Shown here piece by piece: positions 26,001 through 37,900 of a stretch of DNA of 64,000 bases. Below the pieces are notes generated by a model. The model did not search any database. It was not told the origin of the DNA and saw only the letters and a list, made by a program, of their open reading frames with translations. The position numbers and the translations under genes were made by a program. Source of the stretch: Rotaria macrura (lineage: Eukaryota; Rotifera; Eurotatoria; Philodinida; Philodinidae); NCBI GenBank assembly GCA_900239685.1, contig OENT01000639.1:25727-89726 (forward strand), given 5' to 3'. Every line of letters begins with the position of its first letter. Position 1 is the first letter of the stretch.

Positions 26001-27802
26001 CTCAACTCCATAAAATGAGGTTGCAGTGAGGTCGTCAACGCAGTCCAATTCAATAATCAATGGTTGCGCAGTTTCTTTTCGATAGAGTATGTCAAATTTT
26101 GATATAAAGTCAAGTTTCGATATTTGCCCTTTTGCCATATATGCATTTTATCTTAGTATGTATATTTATCAAAATTATTTAGAAACTACGACGAGACTAT
26201 TAATCGTTAAATATTTTACTATTCAAAATTGATTGAAATTCAATCAGTCTATTGTATTGAAAGAGCTGTGAATCGAAATCTATGATTTTTTTCATGGAAA
26301 TTCAAGTACATCTCATATCCATGAAAAATAGATCTCCCACGCTTGACCGCTTTCTTTCGATAGCTCAGAGAATAACTTCAAGCTTCAATGGATCACTTTT
26401 ATGTATTACTCCTAGGACGAAGTTGCAGGTCTACAAGCATGTGTGACTAGGCTTGACAAGACTCGAAGCTCCCTAACAGCAATTGATTCGAATACATTGT
26501 CCTATTTGGTAGAAAGACGGAGTTTTCTCGTCTCTCAATTGAAAAAAAATCTAAGAATAACTATGTAAAAAGATATTGCAATTAAAAATATTTGCCCGAA
26601 TTCAAAATATCGATATTGAATTGCTTGGCATGGAACGCATGTGTTCATCTTCTAACCATGCCGTATCTTGTCATGATGCTCATAAAATGACGCTCATCAA
26701 GTGTAAGTACTTTATTGATATTATCGTTATTCCTACAGTCAGATGGTGAAGTTACATTAATTGAAATTTAAAACTTCCAACAATCGCTGACTACAATATT
26801 TGTCTCAGTAATTTCGTATCAAAAATGTCTCACTTCTTTATGCCACTGAAAAGAACAAGAAGAAATTTTACATCCCGAAAAATGCTCATCGATTTATAGA
26901 TATAATTCTTTATTACTGAAAATTAAATAGCTTCGATGAAATTTCTTCGACCATGTCCGAATATACAATCGAAAAGAGAACACAACTCAAGAAATAAGCA
27001 AAAAAACAAAGTTGGTATATTTTTTGTTGCTGAAAGTTTGCTTGTTATTTTATAAGCGCATTATGGAGTTCTCATCAAAAGTCTTCTAAATTATGGTGAG
27101 CGTGACAATGTGAACACGAGAGCAACTAAAAAGTACTTCCAGATATTTCGTTACTGTAAAATCGATCGATGAGAATTCATATTCATAAAACGCTTTAATA
27201 AAATCAAAGAGTAATTTAGTCGACTTTCACATTACATCGACATAGATTGAAGAGATCCTATCTGGTATGTTTTCTTAATCTAGAACACTTCATTAAAACA
27301 TTTCGAATACTTTACACAAGCGATGACTTAGAATTAGAATATAATTCAATATTTACCTCATTTTGACTTTCTAAATCAGTTACATTCGATGAAGTGACCT
27401 TAGTTAAAACAGCAGCAGCTCTAAATAAGATAAAAAGATGCCATCCATAGTCGATATAACTTTAATCGACAGCTACGTACGCTTGACGACGATTCTGATT
27501 TTCTTTGTCAATCTTCATCTTCCATTCTTTGAGTTTTGCTCTAAATCGACTTTTCATACCAATCGTTGGTTCGTGTATTGTTCCATCTTCCTTTTCATAG
27601 ACAAGTAATTGTGTGATGTCACCATCAATCAATTGCATCAAACCTTCACCGTCTATGTTTCTCTCTGATAAAACAATAGAAAACTGAATTTCCTATCACT
27701 AATGGTCTAGACGAAAGAATTACCTTTGAATAGTTTTATTTGCTTTTTAAAACCATTTTCTTTTAACCACTGCCCAACTTTCTTCACTGTCCACTTCTCC
27801 AT
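17059..27802 (-). CDS. SAM - KH-like - macro - TIR-like multidomain protein (paralogue 1)
   Basis: Nine exons joined by eye, 5' to 3': 27802-27724, 27664-27481, 27420-27357, 25762-24908, 21926-21480, 21432-20898, 19578-18884, 18288-17988, 17933-17059. They total 4,035 nt (1,344 aa) with no internal stop. SAM domain, residues 1-87 (VGQWLKENGF, then NIDGEGLMQLIDGD). Residues about 110-525 carry KH-like repeats ending in patterns such as IKLIGKKQEIRIVRSFLKNL. Macro domain about 528-715 (IEVVMGDIAL, IDIIIVPSTS, RKILFVNWSLP). TIR-like domain about 828-943 (FSLVLSHSPNDS, IVPVKV). The SARM1 catalytic Glu position is Gln898. The C terminus has the module NIPPFTFTGDFNNAIF and a Ser/Thr-rich linker. 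The exon 3-4 join (1.6-kb intron) is the least certain. The macro-TIR mix suggests an NAD+/ADP-ribose-related scaffold or sensor; no catalytic role is evident. A plus-strand paralogue lies at 34902-44454. Confidence 0.83.
20510..20647. repeat. MITE inside an intron of the minus-strand gene
   Basis: GGTGCCAGATGGACTGGATA at the left pairs with the reverse complement of the right end, GGTGTCAGTTAACTGGATAT, giving inverted repeats of about 25 bp. A related direct copy (CCAGTCTGGCTGGGTATTTA) starts near 20386, so an older element may surround this one. It lies in the 1.3-kb intron 19579-20897. Confidence 0.45.
22190..23132. repeat. Inverted duplication, about 200-bp arms
   Basis: The left arm, 22190-22392, and the right arm, 22932-23132, are reverse complements with roughly 85-90% identity by eye, separated by about 540 bp. 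The right arm carries a short open frame on the minus strand (including SYWKEQCLNFKSCSKYI); the left arm encodes the same peptide but with a 1-bp deletion and a stop. They look like two decayed copies of one exon or transposon piece. The structure lies within the 2.98-kb intron 21927-24907. Confidence 0.6.
23429..23566. repeat. MITE, 'TACCCATGTAAAAAA' family, copy 1
   Basis: Begins TACCCATGTAAAAAAATCGA and ends TTTTTTTACATGGGTA, an inverted pair. The internal segment AATCGATTTTTTGATTATTA is shared with copy 2 at 30742-30837. Non-coding, within the 2.98-kb intron of the minus-strand gene. Confidence 0.65.
24368..24678. repeat. MITE with about 120-bp terminal inverted repeats
   Basis: The left end AGTCCCACTGAAAAAATATC is mirrored at the right by TTTTTCAGTGGGACT. 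The arms continue to match inward through blocks such as GATTATAATCGGATTTTTCT and AACCAACGATGATTTGATTT with scattered differences, leaving only a short unpaired centre near 24500-24540. It has no coding content and lies in the 2.98-kb intron of the minus-strand gene. Confidence 0.7.
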
Positions 27803-28570
27803 GAACTATTACTTTGAACATCAAATAAAAACGTGGTATGAAATAAACTATCAACATTTTTCGATGATTGAACACTCGGTGAAGATCGACTCATTCATGA
27901 ATATGACTTACTAATGCTTTGTACACGATGTTCATTCACATATCATACACGTATTAGTTAGTCTTTTTTGATAGCGGCAACCAAACAGATGAATTCCTAC
28001 CATGTGAATTAATGTTAAACGTATGAGCATATCTATTTCATGTTAATATCAACAACAACGGTTAGTTTCAGAAGATCTTAAGACTTCAGGTGTAATCTTA
28101 GCAGGAGCTTCGAAATTCACATGTAAGTATGCATAGAGTAGTCTGAAAGCAACGTTCTGAAATAGCATAGTGTGTATTAATTTATCAACTCGGTACCCTT
28201 TCTGTGACAACTCTTTAGAGCATCCGATTCAAGTGAAATATAATTTCGTTTCTATTCGAATAATTCGCTAACTTAGTTGGAATCTTAAAAATTCAGCAAA
28301 ACTTCTCCATGTATTCAGTTCGATCATTCTAATGATGAAAATTTGCCTTGTTGGTTCATCGATTAGAAATTCGAGAATCAAGGCATGTTATTAAATGTAA
28401 AATTCGCTGTTATTACTTCATTAGTAGTTGAAATAAGTCGAATAGTCCGAGTTCGGTTCTTGGTAAGGGAAAAAAGGAAAACATATTGGCTCTAAACTTG
28501 TGTTCAATTTATTTTCATACTGTTTATTCATCATCTAGTAACTCGTTTAAAATAAATGAGAGTTCATGTT

Positions 28571-28661
28571 TAGGGGTGGCACTTTCACTTTCCTTTCGGA
28601 AAGGAAAGCTTTTTGACTTTCCCTACTTTCCTTTCTGAAAAGAAAGAAAAGAAAAGCTATA
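28571..28661. repeat. Palindromic element, 'TAGGGGTGGCAC' family, copy C
   Basis: Starts TAGGGGTGGCACTTTCACTT and continues with the words CTTTCC and GGAAAG in alternation, making internal hairpins (CTTTCCTTTCGGAAAGGAAAG). The right end is less clear and lacks the matching terminus. Copy D at 32010-32140 ends with the inverse terminus, so C and D could be the two ends of one 3.6-kb unit. Confidence 0.55.
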
Positions 28662-29747
28662 CTATGAGCTGAGCGATACGTTTTAAAAGCTTTGATATAC
28701 ATATGATGTGTTTAACATGCGAAGCCTTAACAGACAAATGGTGAATATTTTCCAGCTATTTCCTGATTATTACTCAATTTTCTTTCTCCTTCTTCACACT
28801 GATCACTTTCTGGGCTACCTTTGATTAACTCTTATTCTATTCCAATAATCTGATACGGCCTGCTATACTTTCTGAGTTATCTCCCTCTTGGTACATGGCG
28901 ATCCTAAATAGATTCTTACTTATGTTTTTGCTAGAAAAATCAATCATATATTAGATTTTAAATAAGAGTGTATTCTTAATAAAATTGATTGCCTTCTATT
29001 GACATCGACCAATATTAAGGATCATGATCTAAAACGGGATTTGAAGAATATAGAGTAGAAATTGAGACTCCCTCCCATCACAGACCAACACAAACATTTT
29101 ATTTAACTAATTAACTACTAATTGTCTAATTAATTAATTAACAGCCCATCGCAGACAGTGACCGACAGATTTCAGAGAGCATTACAAAACGGGGCCGACG
29201 GCCTCAAATGATTATCGGAGATCATTTGTAACTAACATTTAATTAAAGTGTAGATACAGCATTTCCTTCATGAAGTTCTATACTGAGAAGTAAGAAATTA
29301 TGAAGAAGTATCTCCAATATACTTAAATTGCTCGATTTTCAAGAATGTACAGGAGTAATTTCATCCTGCTTCAGATATTAATTTTGTAGCCATTATGCTA
29401 ACAACTTTCTTAAAGACTTCTATCATTTCTTTGTAGCTTTTAAGCATCCTGTTTATTTATATTTCACACGTGCAAGATGAAAAGATAAATGATCGATATA
29501 AGATACAGGAAACCAAAATAGACGATTTTCCATCGAGTTTTGATCTCAGATCTTGATTTCCTCTTGTTCACCTTCTTTTCAATTCATAGAAAAGTGAGCT
29601 ACTGATGGAGATAAATTGTCCGACTTTCTTAAAAAATACCAAGATCCGAATACTTTTTCATTTTTCATTTTTCACGTTTCTCAAATCTTATTTCAGAGAA
29701 AAGAGTAGATACTTGAAATTGAATTGCATTTATTGCCCTCTTTGTGT

Positions 29748-30206
29748 ACTCAAAAAGTGAGTACACTACTAAAATCGGTCAGTGTGTCCGTCCGTTTATT
29801 CGATAACTCTTCACAATTACATTCGATTGAGTTGAAATTTTGTGCACAGAATNNNNNNNNNNNNNNNNNNNNNNNNNNNNNNNNNNNNNNNNNNNNNNNN
29901 NNNNNNNNNNNNNNNNNNNNNNNNNNNNNNNNNNNNNNNNNNNNNNNNNNNNNNNNNNNNNNNNNNNNNNNNNNNNNNNNNNNNNNNNNNNNNNNNNNNN
30001 NNNNNNNNNNNNNNNNNNNNNNNNNNNNNNNNNNNNNNNNNNNNNNNNNNNNNNNNNNNNNNNNNNNNNNNNNNNNNNNNNNNNNNNNNNNNNNNNNNNN
30101 NNNNNNNNNNNNNNNNNNNNNNNNNNNNNNNNNNNNNNNNNNNNNNTCCGTGCACACATTCTAGAATGACTGATTTGTCTCATTCACTTTTTGAAGTACA
30201 CATAAC
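29748..30206. mobile_element. Inverted-repeat element interrupted by an assembly gap
   Basis: GTGTACTCAAAAAGTGAGTA at the left resembles the reverse complement of the right side, GTGTACTTCAAAAAGTGAAT, and the similarity continues inward (TCGGTCA and TCAGTCA). The interior is mostly the run of 294 unknown bases at 29853-30146. The gap probably exists because the repeat did not assemble. The class cannot be assigned. Confidence 0.45.
29853..30146. other. Assembly gap (294 N)
   Basis: Unknown bases. Any open frame crossing this interval is an artefact. Confidence 0.99.
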
Positions 30207-30741
30207 TCTCGGACATAAGTCCGAAGTTTTCACATTTATTAAAATATAATATTACATAGGAAGTTGAGTAACTCCAGAAAACAATCAGCTAGCACTCTAG
30301 TTTTCTTCACTCAGAATTCGGTATGGGAGAACACTAATCTATCCAATGTCACATATTAAAGAGATTATCCCAAGTGATTTCTGTTAGGAACTTCAGCGAG
30401 CAGCTTTTTCATTTAGGAAGGTTTAGAACAATCTCTTCAAAACTTGAGTTACCTTGGACTTTGAAATCTATTCTAGTAGATTCATTCATTTTTTTGTTTG
30501 AGTAACGCATCTCAGACTCTGTAAGCTCCAAACAATTTAGCTTTCTCACTTCACACTTAACTGAGATGTTAAGATAACTCTGCTTGCCTTTCATGCTGAT
30601 TGTCGTAGTAAAATTCCCTTTTTTCGTCCAGAGATTTAAGGTCTATAAGGAAAAGTCACTAAAGAAGGCGATCTTCGGCTGCTCCTGTCCTTCACTGTGA
30701 CATGACAGTTATGAGTGATAAAGGGCACAACTGGATGAGAT

Positions 30742-30837
30742 CTACCCATGCAAAAAAAAATAATCAAAAAATCGATTTTCAATCGATTTTTTGATTATTA
30801 AAACTGATTTTTTACATCTTTTTTTTCACATGGGTAG
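30742..30837. repeat. MITE, 'TACCCATGTAAAAAA' family, copy 2
   Basis: Begins CTACCCATGCAAAAAAAAAT and ends TTTTTTTCACATGGGTAG. The core AATCGATTTTTTGATTATTA matches copy 1 at 23429-23566, but this copy is about 40 bp shorter and nearly a perfect hairpin around AAAATCGATTTTCAATCGAT. Confidence 0.65.
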
Positions 30838-32009
30838 TCGTCAGCCTACGTACGTGAAATGTCTGCCTGCAAGATATAATATAAGGAAATTAAAGCTGTT
30901 TTTTGGTAGAACAAACTTTATTTTATTTATTTATGGAAAACCTATTAATCATGGCGCGTGGCAGTTGTATTCCTCTCATGTGTGTGCTACAAGAATGCAT
31001 CTTGAATGCGTTCATTAACAACATGAGTTCATTCAGGTGTGAACTTGATGATTCCCGATTATTACAGTAATAGATATACAATGAATGCACAGTGAAGTTC
31101 CTTAATTGTGAAAGCGATTTTCCAAACATTCTAACACAAACTTCTTAGGTTTACTCTACAAAAGTTTTGAACCTCGCACAGCTTATCGCCAAGTGACTAC
31201 TCTCAAGTAGTGGAAGACACAGCTTATAACTGCTTGGATTTCTATTCATCTCAATTTCTTCCACACATTCTATTTTAAAACGACATTACAAATCCCCGCA
31301 TGTATCACCGTTCTCTGACTCGAGAGATTTTTCTCTTGGTAAATTCAGAAACTGAAAAATTCGATTGATTGCATACTATATGAATCATGTATGATCATAT
31401 AAAAGCTTGTTTAAACCCTCCAAAAATGATTTGATAAGTTCATAATTGTATAGAACCTAAGCAGATAACACTGCCGAAAACACTCTTAAACGCAACAAGA
31501 GAGTAAACACCGAAAAAAATTGGTATGCAGCGAACACTTGTGGCTCCTGATAGTTAGCGGAAAACATCCATTTTTTGTCATTTTTGTGAGTTTAATCACG
31601 CTTTTGACAGTATTTTCTGCTTGAGAATTGATCAGAAACAACCCACGCAGAAAGGGAAGAAATGTTTTATCTCTATTCCATCTCTTTTACTGATATAAAT
31701 CAAAAAGAATCTTTTAGAACTAAGGTGAAGCGATCCTCAATATATTTTTCTTGTTATCAGAAAGAATGAAAAAGACTGTCGAGTTAACCATAGTGAACGC
31801 AGAATGATAAGACCGGATATATTAGTTTAACCCTGAGCGAGGCACAAATGGAACAATCATCATAGAAAAGTGACTTCAAATTTGAGAAAAATAATGACGG
31901 AAGAAAGGAAACAAAGATCCGTCAGTGTTACTGATGCTTGGATGATTGCTGTACGACCTTTATCATCGTTAACACATATCCTGTAAAATTCTAACAAAAT
32001 AAAAGATTT

Positions 32010-32140
32010 CAACTTTCCTTTCCTTTCTTTTCGGAAAGGAAAGTGAGGGAAAGCAATAACTTTCCTTTCCTAAAAATAAGGAAAGCAAAATGTTTCTTTT
32101 GCTTTCTGAAAGCAAAAAGAAAGTGAAAGTGCCACCCCTA
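32010..32140. repeat. Palindromic element, 'TAGGGGTGGCAC' family, copy D
   Basis: Ends GTGAAAGTGCCACCCCTA, the inverse of copy C's start. The interior alternates CTTTCC and GGAAAG words, then CTTTTGCTTTCTGAAAGC. Its left boundary is unclear. Confidence 0.55.
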
Positions 32141-34901
32141 TCCATGTTCGAGTGAGTAGATTAACTGAAACGTCTTTGAAAACCTACTTGTTAATCAAGA
32201 CTCAAATGTAATTTGATTCAATTCACTTTCTAACACGATCTTATTGATTGGTATGGATCAATAGAATTTTTCAATTTAATTTCTCTTACAATTCAATCCT
32301 TTCCTTGTAGCAACGGCTGAAATAGTTTCGCTCTCGAAACCTGCGTAACTAACCAACATCTTCAGTTATTGACATTTAGCCCTTGCATATAAAATTTGAT
32401 TATTCTGTACGGTGATGTCTTTCTCTAGGATTATATTCATATTATGCTGCTCACATGGTCTTTTCTGTTTCTATTTTTTGAATAATTTCCATTTATTACA
32501 GAAAATATGAAGGCATTATTTTTCTAGGCGCATTTTTAAAATCATTCCGTCTTGTAGGATTTCCGTAGACAATAAAAAACATGCTTTGTCAGGCGAAATT
32601 CTTTTCTTTCATATGATGCATTGTAGCTACTATCGGGATATGATTGCTAGTTGTTATCTTTCTACTTCAATTCTGAGTCTAATGTAAAAAAAATCTCTCG
32701 TTGACATAAATTTTGAAATGGTGCTCAATCATCAACACTTTCTCATGTAAATGATTCCAGAGAAAAGACAGAATTCTTTCGTGAATATCTAAAGATTAAT
32801 ATCATATATGGTACTATATTTAGTTTCCTGTATGTTTCAGAAAAATTCAACTTACTTAATCAGAGTGGTCGATTGTGACTTTCACGCAATGATTTGTGAT
32901 AAAGTATGCATTTTTGAAGTAACATTCAATTTTTGTCCTTTTTTCTTTTTGATAGTTGCTCACTGGCTAATGCCATTTTCTCAATAAAAAGAAACACTTC
33001 AAGTTAAAAAGAAAAAAAATATTACAAAAAGGGAGAATCAATTTTTACGACTCAATTCTTTCTTTTTCGTTATATTTGTCAAAATGAAACGAATAATGAC
33101 TGTCCGATAGCATTGGTAAGTTTCCAGTTTTTTCTTTATTAAGAATTATGCAAAGCGAAGCTGTTCAATGAATATGTAGAATTTAAGCATATACGAATGC
33201 TAATAACGAATACATGAAGTACTGATCATTTTTCCTTCTATAAAGGTTTACTATAAAAAAAAGAGGTAGACTACTTTAACTGAATCGAAATAAGTTATTG
33301 TTAAACTTCAATGATGATGAAAGTCCAGTATTGGAAAAGAAAAACTTTAATTTAGATCATGTTTCTTGACAGATAAGACTGCGGAGCTGACTATTATCGA
33401 CAATGAACTTATCATACATCGGTAATAGGTTTTCTATCGTCATTGAAAAATATTCTTTTTTATACATGATTCAACCAGAAATCATCTCACGAACTGAAGA
33501 AGATGTGGGTAAAAATATTTCGATTTTGTTGAACTTACTCAAGCACGTAGTTCAGTCGATGTAAACTTCTCTATAAGGCTGGCGACTTCCGAAATCGATA
33601 ATAGAAATGATTCTGTCTTTCGATTTCTATTATACAACAGAATAGTTTCTCCAAAATCTGGTTTCTTGTATTCGTCATATTTTCAAAATCACAGAGATTG
33701 ATGTCTGTCAACGAGGCACTTTTCGCAACATTAAACAATCTTCCATGAAAAAATTAAAAAATAATTGTTTTGAGCTAATCTTCACTAAAATAAAACAAGT
33801 ATGCCGTGTAAAATTTGATTCAAAATTAATGATTTCGCTCAAAGTTTTAAACGAGCAGGAAATTCTATCGTAGTGAAGCAATCATACCAAGCAAACAATC
33901 AAAACCTTCACAAGGAACAAGCAGAAAATGATCCTATCTTCTACGATAACTGTGTAAACAACAAAGGCAATACTGATTCGTTAAAAATAATGTCTGAATG
34001 CGTCTGAATGTCATTCTACATGAAATACATGTCGACATAGCTTTTTTCACGTGATTAATAAAAGCGATCGAACCCGGCTGAATAGGTTAAAGAAAAAAAT
34101 TAAAAATACATCTAGTTGTGCTCGTTATTTGAAAAGAATAGTGTGAAAATTTCTGGAAGTGTGTCGTTTCTTACAACGATGTGCTCACGATTTAGTCGAA
34201 AACTCAGTAACCTAAACCACCATTAGTAAAATGGACGAATTCAATAACTAGTCAAATTTACAATACTGCGCGAATTCTATTCTGCATCGTTATAATGAAG
34301 CCTTTTTGAAATGCGCAATTTCAGTTTTTCAGAGATCAGAATAATATCTAGTACTGATTGCGTATTTGAAAAGATGAGTCCGATAATTAACTATTGCATT
34401 CAGGTTTCGGGGTTAATCTAATTATATTCATTTATCTTTATGAACGATTTTTTTCGAATAGTTTCATCGATGTATAATCGTAGCGTATGTTGAATTCATC
34501 TTTTGATTTTCTAAGACATCTTTCTTCGACGATCAAAAATATGACAAGATCAAATGACCTGATGACTACTGTTTTTCAATATTTGATGCATACAGTTGTA
34601 GAGAAGCTAACGATCTTTAGTGAGACGTTAAAGAAGAAGAAGAAAATATCTGTCTCGATCAATAAAGCTGAAATTTCAAGCGTACTAAATTCTATAATAT
34701 GCGTTTGAAATACGACATCGTCTGAATTTCGCGACTGAAACATATTTTAACATGTATTATACTTATAAATGAGTTATGAGCGGTGGTAGCTGCTATCTAT
34801 TACGAACAAAATGGTGTATGAGTAATACTGTTTATGAAATATTCTAGCCCCTGTTTTTTCAGATTGTTTTATTTTCAACAACAAAAAATTAGAACATTTC
34901 C

Positions 34902-37900
34902 ATGACGAATTTGACCGTAGATCAAGTTGGAAATTGGTTGAAAGTTAATGCTTTTGAGAAATATATAGAAAATTTCAGAGGTGAGCAATCTTCGTATCAA
35001 TTGTCTATCATAATTTTCATTCATAAACATTGAAAATAGATGAAGACGTCGATGGTGTAGCTCTGATCGGTTTACAAGATGGAGATATTTTAAAATTATT
35101 GTCGATAATAGAAAAAGACGGAACAATAAGAAATCCAACAGCGAAAGCACAACGTAAATTCAAAGCAGCATTAGAAGAATACAGAAAGTTAGTTAAGCAA
35201 GAAAAGAAGAAACGAAGAAGAAGGAGGTATGTATTTTCAACTTCATAACAGATGCTTCTCACTCGTGCGTAAGAAGCAGAATGCTTCTCGATTGTACGTA
35301 TAACAGGTTGGAGATATTGGAAATATATCGATTTAAATTCGCATGCACTCTCCTATTGTTCTTACAATCCATGAGAATTCTTCTAGGTGCGATCGGAGAA
35401 AGACAACGTCTATGGAATATCTTTCATGTCATCACTTAATCTCGTATGAAATTCTTTTTCCTTTTTAGTTCGTCAAATAATAGAGGAGTTGGCACAGATA
35501 CAAATGGTCGTGACAAAAAGTAAATCATGAAAACCGAATCTCTCGTAGTCAAAAAGAAACAATGTCAATTTATATTTAGTTTATCAGTAAAATCAACGAG
35601 TGATGCATCGCACAAAACTAATGATGTAGGAACATACTCAAAAGCGTATCCTATTGAACCCAAGAGTATCAGTATGAAATTTTTAAAAAATGAATTAATC
35701 TGTTCGAATTTAAAAAGACATTATCTTAAAACATATCATGTTACATATCAAATACAAATGCAAAATGAAACCGATGACACAAAAAGTTCTTTGCACATAA
35801 AACTGTCTGGTGCTAAAGCAAATGTAAAAAGTGCCTCTACCGATCTTCAAACATTACTGGGAAATATAAAAACTAAAATTTTCAATAATGAAGATTTAGA
35901 TAAAAAAAGTAATCGATTCAAATTTTTTATTGTCAATTATTTTCATGTATGAGGAATTGTTTTTCATCATTTTAATTCAAGTTATTCGTTGTTCGAAACG
36001 CATTTATGCTGATTCCGCTCTTGCGATACTTCAAAGAGTGTTTGCCGATAAGAAAAAATTAACACTCTGGGAGAAAACGAGTCTATTATCTGGTTATTAT
36101 ATTGTTCATTACATTAGTGGACAACATAAGTTCAGCATATCTGAAGAATTTATCGATCGTACGCTCAACAATGAGATATCTTATGTTAGAGATATTACAA
36201 TAGAAGATGTGGATAAGATTCAACTAAAATTTCAGCAAGAATTAGATGAATTCATTAATGACAAAAAAGAACAACAGTTACAACAACAAACAATGGCTAT
36301 TATTTATTGTCGATATCCATATCAAACAGAAATGAAAATCAGCTTTTTTGGTCTACGAAATCTGGTAGATATTGCTAAAAGTCAAATCAAAATCTTAATC
36401 AACAAACATCGCACGAGAAAAATGTGGATCGGCCTAGATTCGAAACAGGTAAGAATCTATTTGTTAGTGCAATGTTGAATTACTATCTAGTTTCAAACGA
36501 TATTATTGCCAATACTCGACATACAAAACTTCAGCTTGACCTATGTTTTGAACCTCTCGCTTGATTGTTCGACAAGTCTAATCCGATTCTTCCCGCATTC
36601 TAATTATAAAATTGGCATGATCGTTCATAGACTAATTGTTGGTTGTGTGTCTTTTTAGCGTGAACATCTATTGGACAATTGTTTTCATGAAATAAGAAAA
36701 ATCGAACTTGCCTATAAAGATGATAATGTTAAAATTGGCATTCGTGAAAATTTAATACATGGACCACAATATTTAATCAAAAAAGTAAAAGAATTAATTC
36801 AGTCAATGGTTTTCCGAACCGATACTCTCATTTTTTCATCAGTGAAAAATACATTTATATTAACAGAGAAAGATTATTTAAAATTGGAAGCTATTGCTCA
36901 AAATTACAGTTGTGAAATCAATAAAATCGATACGGAAACGAAAAAAGAACTTATACGACTACCGAAAGGCAATTTAACATCAACATCAACCTATATCATC
37001 AAACAATCAAATGAATTTTATTCTTCATTATCAATGTGGAGAAAATTCTCTATCTCAACTAATACGATAGAAATTCATAAATCCAGCGATTTAGCCGTTA
37101 GTTCGATGAATCTTTGTGTCTCTTTTACAAATCTATTGATTGATTTTTGTTGCTATCTATTCTAGGTTGACATATCTATAGTATCGACAATTGCAGATGC
37201 TATAAAAGAAAATATCGACCCAAGCAATGGTAACGGTTATTTTGAATCCGATACGGGTAAAAGACTTTTATTTATTCAATGGTCACCATGTCTTTCGGAA
37301 GAAGATAACAATCAGATGAATAGTTTGAAGAAATTCATCGCTACATCAATCAAACACATAGACATGCTATGCAAAGACGCTGTTAAAACAATAGCATACG
37401 CGACAACAGATTGGGAACAGTATGACAATAGAAAACAGTTAGCAGAAGATATTATTAATACGTTGATCGATCAACTTGGAACGAAAGATTATTCTGATCG
37501 TTCATGGAAAATATTATTTCTTTTTAATGATGGACAAAACGACTTTTTTCATGAATTTTCACAAGTTATTTTAGCAAAACAAACGGATGGAAACGATTAT
37601 GAGCAATTCTTCTATCCCATATCAAGTATGTTGATCTTTAAGGAAAGAAATAGAAAACTACATTTTATATCTATTCAAAAAAAATCAGTCAGTATTCATG
37701 AGGAAATCTTCCCAACTGTAGTATATGTTCATATATCGCTCGGCGTGATAGATTGATTTTATGCAATCTGGTGAATTATAACATGAGTCTACAATGGTTT
37801 AGTATTTCAAGTCATTGTTCTCAGGATATCGACTTTTTATTTTATCAAAGCTGATGTCCTTTTAAGGTCAGGTGAAAAATCAAAGGGTTTATTTCGGCTT

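Larger units (their letters stand above)
27803..34901. other. 7.1-kb region between two head-to-head paralogues
   Basis: Presumably contains the promoters of both divergent SAM-macro-TIR genes at its edges. It holds repeats at 28571-28661, 30742-30837 and 32010-32140 and an assembly gap at 29853-30146 inside an inverted-repeat element. Short open frames in it have no domain-like composition or splice support, so I call no gene. Confidence 0.5.

Noticed and set aside
29724..30249. Several long open frames in both strands across the interval
   Set aside because: They consist almost entirely of unknown bases from the assembly gap.
34487..34708. 73-codon frame just upstream of the plus SAM exon
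   Set aside because: Low-complexity lysine run and no SAM-like content. The SAM exon has its own ATG at 34902 that matches the paralogue's start exactly.
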